Below are positions 7,812-14,581 of a stretch of DNA of 49,764 bases, one piece after another; position 1 is the first letter of the stretch, and each line of letters starts with the position of its first letter. This DNA comes from Streptomyces humidus (GTDB taxonomy: Bacteria; Actinomycetota; Actinomycetes; Streptomycetales; Streptomycetaceae). Position numbers and translations under genes: made by a program. The notes under the pieces are model-generated. The model made no database searches. It saw nothing but the letters and a program-made list of their open reading frames with translations, and was not told the DNA's origin. The DNA lies in assembly GCF_014649655.1 (NCBI RefSeq), contig NZ_BMTL01000040.1:32738-82501 (forward strand), given 5' to 3'.

Positions 7812-8921
7812 ATGAGGCGCTTGGGGAAGACGCGACGCACGATGCGGACGACACGAACGGGCGGCCGGGCGGCGGCCGCGGCCTGCGGGGCGGCGCTCGC
7901 CGTCCTGACCGCGCTGCCGGCCCAGGCGCACACCGGGGCCCCCTCGCCGCCGCACTGGGCCCTCAAGGAAACCGGCGACGCGGCCGTGCGCTTTCGCGGG
8001 CTCGCGGCGGTCGACCGCGCCACCGCGTGGGTGGCCGGCACCCGGGGCACGGTCCTGCGCACCGTCGACGGCGGCGCGACCTGGCGCGACGTCTCGCCGC
8101 CCGGCGCCGCCGACCTGCAGTTCCGCGACGTCGAGGCGTTCGACGCGCGCCACGCGGTGGTGCTGGCCATCGGGGAGGGCGAGGCGTCGCGCGTCTACCG
8201 CACCGAGGACGGCGGGACGACCTGGACGGAGTCCTTCCGCAACGCCGACGCCCGCGCGTTCTACGACTGCATGACCTTCTTCGACCGCCGCCACGGTCTC
8301 GCCGTGAGCGACCCGGTGGACGGGCGGTTCCGCGTCCTGTCGACGAGCGACGGCGGTCGTTCCTGGACGGTGCTGCCCGACCGCGGGATGCCGGCCGCCC
8401 AGGACGGCGAGGCCGGTTTCGCCGCGAGCGGTCAGTGTCTTGCCGCCTCCGGACCGAAGGACGTCTGGCTGGCGACCGGCGGCGCCGCACGCGCGCGGGT
8501 GCTGCACTCCTCCGACCGCGGACTGACCTGGAAGGCCGCCGACGCGCCCGTCCCGGCCGGCGACCCCGCGCGCGGGGTCTTCGCCGTCGCCTTCCGCGAC
8601 CGTGTACACGGCCTCGCCGTCGGCGGCGACTACCGTCCCGACCAGCCGTCCCCGCAGGCCGCCGCCGCGACCGGGGACGGCGGCCGCGCGTGGCGGCCCG
8701 CCGCCTCGCCCCCGCCTGCCTACCGCTCCGGCGTCGCCTGGATCCCGCACAGCCGTTCCGCCGCGCTCGCCGTCGGCCCCACCGGCACCGACCTGACCAC
8801 CGACGCGGGCCGCACCTGGCGCACGGTCGACACCGGCTCGTACGACACCGTCGACTGCGCCGCCGACCTCGGCTGCTGGGCCGCGGGCGAAAAGGGACGG
8901 GTGGCCCGCCTGGAGAGGTGA
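7812..8921 (+). CDS. Exported YCF48/BNR-repeat beta-propeller-like protein
   Basis: A 369-residue protein with a signal peptide: an Arg-rich n-region, the hydrophobic AAAAACGAALAVLTALPA and an AQA cleavage site near residue 40. The mature part has repeated blades of the form RTxDGGxTW (VLRTVDGGATWRDV, VYRTEDGGTTWTES, LSTSDGGRSWTVL, LHSSDRGLTWKAA, LTTDAGRTWRTV), as in YCF48-like and sortilin-type propellers, often labelled oxidoreductase in Streptomyces without evidence. ATG 7812 lies 8 bases after a TAGCTT -10 element with no Shine-Dalgarno sequence, so the mRNA may be leaderless; ATG 7842 is the alternative. Function unknown; probably an extracellular binding protein. Confidence 0.82.
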   Translation: MRRLGKTRRTMRTTRTGGRAAAAACGAALAVLTALPAQAHTGAPSPPHWALKETGDAAVRFRGLAAVDRATAWVAGTRGTVLRTVDGGATWRDVSPPGAADLQFRDVEAFDARHAVVLAIGEGEASRVYRTEDGGTTWTESFRNADARAFYDCMTFFDRRHGLAVSDPVDGRFRVLSTSDGGRSWTVLPDRGMPAAQDGEAGFAASGQCLAASGPKDVWLATGGAARARVLHSSDRGLTWKAADAPVPAGDPARGVFAVAFRDRVHGLAVGGDYRPDQPSPQAAAATGDGGRAWRPAASPPPAYRSGVAWIPHSRSAALAVGPTGTDLTTDAGRTWRTVDTGSYDTVDCAADLGCWAAGEKGRVARLER

Positions 8922-9017
8922 GCGCCCGGAGAGCTGCGTGCTCCAAGAGGCGCGCACTCGGAGAGGCGCCGGTTTCCGGGTACCCGGAGGGGGCGAACGC
9001 GAAAGGAGTGAGCGTCC

Positions 9018-9347
9018 ATGCCACGCGGTTCCAGCCCCAAGCGGGAGCGCCAGTACGAGCACATCAAGGAGAGCGCGCAGGACCGGGGCGAGAGCGCCGG
9101 CCGCGCCAAGGAGATCGCCGCCCGGACGGTCAACAAGGAGCGCGCCCGGGCCGGCGAGTCGAAGACCGCCAGTCGTACCTCCACGCAGGACATGTCGTCC
9201 GGCAGGCGCGGCGGACAGCGGTCGGGCAAGGGTTCCCAGGGCCCCACGTACGACCAGCTGTACGAGGAGGCCCGGCGACGAGGGGTCAAGGGCCGCTCGG
9301 ACATGAACAAGAGTCAGCTGCAGCGCGCCCTCGACGGCAGGAGCTGA
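9018..9347 (+). CDS. Small basic protein with C-terminal Rho-N/SAP-like motif
   Basis: A 109-residue, strongly hydrophilic protein rich in Lys, Arg, Ser and Gly. The first 70 residues (MPRGSSPKRERQYEHIKESAQDRGE onward, described in part) look disordered. The last 35 (YDQLYEEARRRGVKGRSDMNKSQLQRAL) resemble the small helix-extended-loop-helix fold of Rho N-terminal and SAP nucleic-acid-binding domains. Relatives are annotated as plasmid stabilisation proteins in Streptomyces, a label I consider unproven. AAAGGAG lies 9 bases before ATG 9018, supporting this start. A nucleic-acid-binding role is inferred from charge and motif only. Confidence 0.8.
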   Translation: MPRGSSPKRERQYEHIKESAQDRGESAGRAKEIAARTVNKERARAGESKTASRTSTQDMSSGRRGGQRSGKGSQGPTYDQLYEEARRRGVKGRSDMNKSQLQRALDGRS

Positions 9348-9433
9348 CACCACCGCCCGGGGAGACAGGGCCCCGGGCACCCCGGAAACACGATCGCGAG
9401 CCCGTCCGCGGGAGTCGTACGCTCGTCACCACC

Positions 9434-10156
9434 ATGACGACCGTGAACGTTCCCGCGGGCTGGCCCGCGACCGAGGAGGAGGCCCGCGCCGTCCAGGACG
9501 AGCTGCGGGCCGAAGTGGTGCTCGACGAGCCGGGCCCGCAGCCCGGGACGGGACACGTGACGGGGGTCGACGTCGCCTACGACGACGCACGCGACATCGT
9601 CGCGGCGGCCGCCGTGGTGCTGGACGCGGCGAGCCTCGACGTCGTCGCCGAGGCGACCGCCGTCGGGCGGATCTCCTTCCCGTACATCCCCGGACTGCTC
9701 GCGTTCCGCGAGATCCCCACCGTGCTCGCCGCGCTGGAGGCCCTGCCCTGCCCGCCCGGCCTGGTCGTCTGCGACGGCTACGGCCTCGCCCACCCGCGCC
9801 GCTTCGGCCTCGCCGCCCACCTCGGGGTCCTCACCGGACTGCCCACCTTCGGCGTCGCCAAGAACCCCTTCGCCTTCACCTACGACGACCCGGACGCGCC
9901 GCGCGGATCCTCGTCCCCGCTGCTGGCCGGCGGCGACGAGGTGGGGCGTGCGCTGCGCACCCGGGCGGGCGTGAAGCCGGTCTTCGTGTCCGTGGGCCAC
10001 CGGGTCGGCCTGGACGGCGCCTGCGCCCACACCCTCGCCCTCACCCCGCGATTCCGCCTTCCGGAGACCACCCGCCGGGCGGACTCACTGTGCCGCCGGG
10101 CGCTTCAGGAGGCGACGATCCGCCAACGGCCGACCTCCGCGTCGGCGGAGTCGTAG
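9434..10156 (+). CDS. nfi: Endonuclease V
   Basis: A 240-residue protein of the Nfi/endonuclease V family, which cleaves near deoxyinosine in DNA and, in some organisms, inosine in RNA. Family motifs are visible: TGVDVAYDD (metal-binding Asp), the PYIPGLLAFREIP segment with its catalytic Glu, VVCDGYGLAHPRRFGLAAHLGV with a second Asp, and FGVAKNPF. ATG 9434 gives the usual length; no Shine-Dalgarno sequence is evident and a TACGCT lies 10 bases upstream, so it may be leaderless. Its last 52 bases overlap the 3' end of the convergent 62-residue gene. Confidence 0.9.
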   Translation: MTTVNVPAGWPATEEEARAVQDELRAEVVLDEPGPQPGTGHVTGVDVAYDDARDIVAAAAVVLDAASLDVVAEATAVGRISFPYIPGLLAFREIPTVLAALEALPCPPGLVVCDGYGLAHPRRFGLAAHLGVLTGLPTFGVAKNPFAFTYDDPDAPRGSSSPLLAGGDEVGRALRTRAGVKPVFVSVGHRVGLDGACAHTLALTPRFRLPETTRRADSLCRRALQEATIRQRPTSASAES

Positions 10157-10293
10157 ATCACCGAGCCGTCCCCGGCCTCCAGGGCGTAGTGCTTCAGGTT
10201 GCCGCCCCAGTACCGCAGGATGCGCCCCAGCTCGCCCACCGGGTCCCGGGCCAGCGCGCCCTCGTCGACGGTGACTTCGAGAACGAACTTCAT
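10105..10293 (-). CDS. Conserved hypothetical 62-residue protein
   Basis: A short soluble protein, MKFVLEVTVDEGALARDPVGELGR at the start, with RILRYWGGNLKHYALEAGDGSVIYDS and VGRWRIVAS at the end. GAGGAG lies 4 bases before the ATG, an excellent ribosome binding site. I recall similar 60-residue proteins in many Streptomyces genomes, with no function known. It may be a single alpha/beta unit. The final 17 codons and the stop overlap the end of endonuclease V on the opposite strand. Confidence 0.75.
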   Translation of the reverse strand: MKFVLEVTVDEGALARDPVGELGRILRYWGGNLKHYALEAGDGSVIYDSADAEVGRWRIVAS

Positions 10294-10762
10294 GCTGCTC
10301 CTCTTCTCGTCCGATCGCTGCGATCAGCTGCTTCAATCGTTTCATCGAAGTGCTTGTTGGCACTTTCCGGCGAAGTCGCCGAGCAGGCGGCGGGAGAAGT
10401 CCCCAATGCGGGGCAAGGACGGGACGACGGGAGCGGTCCGGTGACCTCCGCGAGCACGCCGTGCGCGGCGCGGGGCGCCGTCGCAGGACCCCCGCCGCGG
10501 ACACCGTCGCAGGACGCCCGCCGCGGACACCGTCGCAGGACGCCCGCCGCGGACGCCGTCGCAGGACGCCCGCCGCGCACACCCGCTGTGCACGCCGCCT
10601 GAGCACGGCGTCCGCGCACGGCGTCCGAAGTACGCGCGCGGATGTCCGCACGCCCGTGCTCCGGGCAGGCCGCCGCATCACCACGCACCGTGCTCCTGAG
10701 CCCTCGTGCGGCGACCGGTCCGAGGCCGGCGCGGAACGGGCGCGAGGGGAGCACGGGACGTC
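10294..10762. other. Intergenic region containing a repeat array
   Basis: This 469-base gap between two minus-strand genes contains the 26-bp repeat array described separately. An inverted repeat follows: GAGCACGG at about 10601-10608 and CCGTGCTC about 50 bases later, enclosing the repeated words GCACGGCGTCCG. No gene is convincing: open frames exist on both strands only because of GC bias. Confidence 0.6.
10478..10581. repeat. 26-bp tandem repeat, four copies
   Basis: Four head-to-tail copies with GTCGCAGGA beginning at 10480, 10506, 10532 and 10558, an exact 26-bp period with two or three substitutions in total. Because 26 is not a multiple of three, successive copies fall in different frames, which argues against a coding role. 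Copies abut with no spacer, so this is not a CRISPR array. Confidence 0.9.
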
Positions 10763-11935
10763 TCAGCGGCGCGCCGCGACGCGGAACCGGACGCCCGCCC
10801 GGATCAGCCGCGCGGTCAGCGCGTCCCCCATCGCCACCGCCGTGGTGACCTGCCCCGCCGTCGGCGGGAGGGCGTCGCAGACGAGGGCCAGCGCGGCCTC
10901 CGCGAACATCTTCGCCGTCTCGTCGTAGCCGGGGTCGCCGCCCGAGACCTCGGTGCAGACCCGGCGGCCGCCGCCCTCGCCGACGAAGCGGACGGAGAAC
11001 CAGCTGCGCGCCCGTGTCTGCGCGCTCGGCCCCTCGCCCGGCTTGAGACGGTCCGACAGCCAGCGCCGGGCCGGCGGCAGCTGGGCCGCCGCGACCAGCG
11101 CGCCGACCGCCGCGACGCCGCCCACGGCGACGGGCAGCCGCCGCACCGCCGCGTAGTGCCGGTAGCGGAAGTCGGGTCCGTAGCGCCGCAGGGCCCGCGC
11201 CGACCGCAGCACGATCAGCGAGTCGACGGTCGGCAGCGGCAGGGCCCAGGCGCCGACCTCCGGGGCGAACCGGGGCGCGCCCAAGGTTGCGACGGCGCGA
11301 CGGCCCGGCAGCCGCGGTTCGTGCCTCCCGCGCTCCCGCGCCGCGGCCAGCATCTGCCGGCCGCGCGCGAACTGGCCGAGCGCGGAGGCGAGGGTGCCGC
11401 CCGACATGGAGGCGTCGGCGGACACGAAGCCGTCCACGGTCAACGGCACGCCCTCGGGGAGCTGCCGGACCGTGAAGTACGCGCCCAGGTCGTGCGGGAC
11501 CGAGTCGAAGCCGCACGCGTGGATCAGCCGGGACCCCGTCTCCCGCGCGCGTACGTCGTGCCGCACGTACGTCAGGTCCACGAATTCCGGCTCGCCCGTG
11601 AGGTCGAGGTAGTCGGCGCCGGTGTCCGCGCAGGCGGCCACGAGCTCCTCGCCGTACCGCACGTAGGGGCCCACCGTCGTGGCCACCACGCGCGCGTGCT
11701 CCGCGAGGGCGCGCAGCGACGCCGGGTCCGAGACGTCGGCCCGCAGCACCCCGACGTCCACGCCGAGCCGTTCGCGCAGCTGTCGCAGTCTCGTCCCGTC
11801 GCGGCCGGCGATCGCCCAGCGGACCTCGGCGGGCGCGTGCGCGGCGAGGTACTCCGCGGTGAGCGTCCCGACGAAGCCGGTGGCTCCGAAGAGCACGATG
11901 TCGTACGGACGGTCCGACCTTTTCAGCCTGCTCAT
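10763..11935 (-). CDS. Saccharopine dehydrogenase-like / trans-acting enoyl reductase family oxidoreductase
   Basis: A 390-residue protein with an N-terminal Rossmann fold (DIVLFGATGFVGTLTAEYLA, residues 12-31), then VVATTVGPYVRYGEELV and GADYLDLTGEPEF typical of the saccharopine-dehydrogenase-like group. Mycobacterial relatives include the trans-acting enoyl reductase Rv2953, used in phenolic lipid synthesis, but most members are uncharacterised. A hydrophobic stretch near residue 270 (VAVGGVAAVGALVAAAQL) could contact the membrane. AAGGGG lies 4-5 bases before ATG 11935. It is divergent from the beta-oxidation operon. The substrate is unknown; a lipid is plausible. Confidence 0.82.
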   Translation of the reverse strand: MSRLKRSDRPYDIVLFGATGFVGTLTAEYLAAHAPAEVRWAIAGRDGTRLRQLRERLGVDVGVLRADVSDPASLRALAEHARVVATTVGPYVRYGEELVAACADTGADYLDLTGEPEFVDLTYVRHDVRARETGSRLIHACGFDSVPHDLGAYFTVRQLPEGVPLTVDGFVSADASMSGGTLASALGQFARGRQMLAAARERGRHEPRLPGRRAVATLGAPRFAPEVGAWALPLPTVDSLIVLRSARALRRYGPDFRYRHYAAVRRLPVAVGGVAAVGALVAAAQLPPARRWLSDRLKPGEGPSAQTRARSWFSVRFVGEGGGRRVCTEVSGGDPGYDETAKMFAEAALALVCDALPPTAGQVTTAVAMGDALTARLIRAGVRFRVAARR

Positions 11936-12048
11936 GACACCCCTTTGCCTTACAGCCCGCGCCGCTGTCGGTGGCTGAGGCTAGCGTGAGAAGAGCGGAG
12001 GCCGACGGCAGGTGTCCCGAAGTGTCCAAGCGCTTGCTCGTTCGGCTC

Positions 12049-12077
12049 TTGTGCCTGCTCCACCGCGTTCATAGCAT
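12049..12077 (+). promoter_or_regulatory. Promoter of the CoA-transferase / thiolase / FadB operon
   Basis: TTGTGC (12049-12054), a 17-base spacer and TAGCAT (12072-12077) make a good housekeeping-type promoter. Transcription would start near 12084, about 34 bases before the ATG and exactly where the direct-repeat operator begins. Confidence 0.65.
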
Positions 12078-12082
12078 CACTG

Positions 12083-12104
12083 GTGTTACATCGGTTGTGT
12101 CACA
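12083..12104 (+). promoter_or_regulatory. 14-bp-phased direct-repeat operator, operon copy
   Basis: GTGTTACA (12083-12090) and GTGTCACA (12097-12104) are direct repeats with a 14-bp period. They begin at the predicted transcription start and end 13 bases before the ATG. The same octamer with the same period and orientation precedes the merR gene at 17502-17537, which makes that regulator the obvious candidate repressor. Confidence 0.7.
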
Positions 12105-12117
12105 GCAAGGGGGCTGG

Positions 12118-13287
12118 ATGACGACGGGACACGCGGCCGGGCAGGGCCCGCTGGCAGGGGTGCGGGTGGTGGAGCTGGCCGGCATCGGCCCCGGGCCCTT
12201 CGCCGGCATGCTTCTGGCCGACCTCGGCGCCGACGTCGTCCGCGTGGACCGCCCCGGCGGAGCCTCCCTCGGCATCGACCCCTCCCATGACGTGACCAAC
12301 CGCAACAAGCGCTCGGTGATCGTCGACCTGAAGGCGCCGGACGGCCCCGCGCGCGTCCTGGATCTCGCCTCCCGCGCCGACGTCCTCATCGAGGGCAACC
12401 GGCCGGGAGTGGCCGAACGCCTGGGCGTCGGCCCCGAGGACTGCCACGCCCGCAACCCCCGGTTGGTCTACGGCCGGATGACCGGCTGGGGCCAGCAGGG
12501 CCCGCTCGCCCACCGCGCGGGCCACGACGTCGCCTACATCGCCCTCACCGGCGCCCTCGGCATGATCGGCGCCCCCGGCCAGCCGCCGCCCGCCCCCGCC
12601 AACCTGCTCGGCGACTACGCGGGCGGCTCCCTGTACCTCGTGGTCGGCGTCCTCGCGGCCCTGCACCACGCGCGCGAGAGCGGCGTCGGCCAGGTCGTCG
12701 ACGCGGCCATCGTCGACGGCGTCGCCCACCTCTCCGCGATGATCCACGGCATGCTGGCGGCCGGCGGCTGGCAGGACCGGCGCGCCGCCAACCTCCTCGA
12801 CGGCGGCTGCCCGTACTACGGGACGTACGAGACCGCCGACGGCGGCCACATGGCGGTCGGCGCGCTGGAGCCGCAGTTCTACGACGCGTTCGTGGACCTG
12901 TTGGGCCTCGAGGAGTTCCGTGAAGCCCGCAGGGACTGGACGCGCTGGGGAGAGCTGCGCGAGGCCGTCGCCGCCCGCTTCAAGGCCCGCACCCGCGCCG
13001 AGTGGACCGCCGTCTTCGAAGGCACCGACGCCTGCGTGGCGCCCGTGCTGTCGCTGCGTGAGGCCCCGCACCATCCGCACCTCGAGGCCCGCGGCACCTT
13101 CACCGACCACGGCGGCATCACCCAGCCGGCCCCCGCGCCCCGGTTCTCCGCGACACCCACGGCCGTCCGCACCGGGCCGGCCCTGCCCGGCGCCCACACC
13201 CGCGAGGTGGCCCGTGACTGGGACATACCCGCCCTCGTGACGGACCCCGCGCAGCCCGCCCCGAACCCTCCGTCCCGGGGCGACTGA
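12118..13287 (+). CDS. Class III CoA-transferase (CaiB/BaiF family)
   Basis: A 389-residue CaiB/BaiF protein beginning GPLAGVRVVELAGIGPGPFAGMLLADLGADVVRVDRP, the family hallmark. It continues with NRNKRSVIVDLK and the Asp-containing NLLGDYAGGSLYL, whose Asp is the residue acylated in catalysis. It resembles alpha-methylacyl-CoA racemase (AMACR) as much as a true transferase; AMACR epimerises 2-methylacyl-CoAs so that branched fatty acids can enter beta-oxidation. That would suit an organism making branched fatty acids and its place upstream of thiolase and FadB. ATG 12118 has AAGGGGG 4 bases upstream. First gene of a three-gene operon. Confidence 0.9.
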   Translation: MTTGHAAGQGPLAGVRVVELAGIGPGPFAGMLLADLGADVVRVDRPGGASLGIDPSHDVTNRNKRSVIVDLKAPDGPARVLDLASRADVLIEGNRPGVAERLGVGPEDCHARNPRLVYGRMTGWGQQGPLAHRAGHDVAYIALTGALGMIGAPGQPPPAPANLLGDYAGGSLYLVVGVLAALHHARESGVGQVVDAAIVDGVAHLSAMIHGMLAAGGWQDRRAANLLDGGCPYYGTYETADGGHMAVGALEPQFYDAFVDLLGLEEFREARRDWTRWGELREAVAARFKARTRAEWTAVFEGTDACVAPVLSLREAPHHPHLEARGTFTDHGGITQPAPAPRFSATPTAVRTGPALPGAHTREVARDWDIPALVTDPAQPAPNPPSRGD

Positions 13288-13326
13288 CCCGCCCGGCTCG
13301 GCCCACCCTCCCGAAAGGCTTGACCA

Positions 13327-14541
13327 GTGAGCACCGAAGCGTACGTGTACGACGCGATCCGCACCCCGCGCGGACGCGGCAAGGCGGACGGCGCCCTGCA
13401 CGGCACGAAGCCCATCGACCTCGTCGTCGGCCTCATCCACGAGCTCCGCGACCGCTTCCCCGGCCTCGACCCGGCCGCCGTCGACGACATCGTGCTCGGC
13501 GTGGTCGGCCCCGTCGGCGACCAGGGCTCCGACATCGCGCGCATCGCCGCCCTCGCGGCCGGGCTGCCGGACACCGTGGCGGGCGTGCAGGAGAACCGCT
13601 TCTGCGCCTCGGGTCTGGAAGCGGTCAACCTGGCCGCCATGAAGGTCCGTTCGGGCTGGGAGGACCTCGTCCTCGCGGGCGGCGTGGAGTCGATGTCCCG
13701 GGTGCCGATGGCCTCGGACGGCGGAGCCTGGTTCAACGACCCCATGACCAACCTGGCCGTGAACTTCGTGCCGCAGGGCATCGGCGCCGACCTCATCGCG
13801 ACCATCGAGGGCTTCTCCCGGCGTGACGTCGACGAGTACGCGGCCCTGTCCCAGGAGCGGGCGGCGACGGCCTGGAAGGAAGGGCGCTTCGACCGCTCGG
13901 TCGTCCCGGTGAAGGACCGCGCCGGCCTGGTCGTCCTCGACCACGACGAGCATCCGCGCCCCGGCACCACCGCCGACTCGCTCGGCAGGCTGAAGCCCTC
14001 CTTCGCCGACATCGGCGAGCTGGGCGGCTTCGACGCGGTCGCCCTGCAGAAGTACCACTGGGTGGAGAAGATCGACCACGTGCACCACGCGGGCAACTCC
14101 TCCGGCATCGTCGACGGCGCCTCCCTGGTCGCGATCGGCAGCAAGGAGGTCGGCGAGCGCCACGGACTCACCCCCCGCGCGCGGATCGTCTCCGCGGCCG
14201 TCTCCGGCTCCGAGCCGACGATCATGCTCACCGGCCCCGCGCCCGCCACCCGCAAGGCCCTCGCCAAGGCCGGTCTGACCATCGACGACATCGACCTGGT
14301 CGAGATCAACGAGGCGTTCGCGGCGGTCGTCCTGCGCTTCGTCAGGGACATGGGCCTGTCCCTGGACAAGGTCAACGTCAACGGCGGCGCGATCGCGCTG
14401 GGCCACCCCCTCGGCGCCACCGGCGCGATGATCCTCGGCACGCTCGTCGACGAACTGGAGCGCCAGGACAAGCGCTACGGCCTCGCCACGCTGTGCGTCG
14501 GCGGCGGCATGGGCATCGCCACGATCGTCGAGCGCGTCTGA
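13327..14541 (+). CDS. Acetyl-CoA C-acyltransferase (thiolase)
   Basis: A 404-residue thiolase carrying out the last step of beta-oxidation, cleavage of 3-ketoacyl-CoA. The acyl-accepting Cys is C93 (ENRFCASGLEAV), the catalytic His is H360 (GGAIALGHPLGATGA) and the second Cys is C390 (TLCVGGGMG). GTG at 13327 has GAAAGG 7-8 bases upstream. It lies 39 bases after the CoA-transferase gene and 40 before the FadB-like gene, so the three are very probably cotranscribed. A degradative role is inferred from the FadB partner; a synthetic acetoacetyl-CoA role is less likely. Confidence 0.95.
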   Translation: MSTEAYVYDAIRTPRGRGKADGALHGTKPIDLVVGLIHELRDRFPGLDPAAVDDIVLGVVGPVGDQGSDIARIAALAAGLPDTVAGVQENRFCASGLEAVNLAAMKVRSGWEDLVLAGGVESMSRVPMASDGGAWFNDPMTNLAVNFVPQGIGADLIATIEGFSRRDVDEYAALSQERAATAWKEGRFDRSVVPVKDRAGLVVLDHDEHPRPGTTADSLGRLKPSFADIGELGGFDAVALQKYHWVEKIDHVHHAGNSSGIVDGASLVAIGSKEVGERHGLTPRARIVSAAVSGSEPTIMLTGPAPATRKALAKAGLTIDDIDLVEINEAFAAVVLRFVRDMGLSLDKVNVNGGAIALGHPLGATGAMILGTLVDELERQDKRYGLATLCVGGGMGIATIVERV

Positions 14542-14581
14542 CCACCCCGGCGGAACCCAAGACTTCTACGGAGATCCCCTC

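Noticed and set aside
7797..9380. Long minus-strand open frame opposite the beta-propeller gene
   Set aside because: It mirrors the third-position GC bias of the real + strand genes and has no recognisable domain; the same applies to long frames opposite 12.1-16.4 kb, 26.6-29.3 kb and 43-47.9 kb.
10478..10581. Possible CRISPR array
   Set aside because: The four 26-bp repeats abut each other with no spacers, and no cas genes are present.
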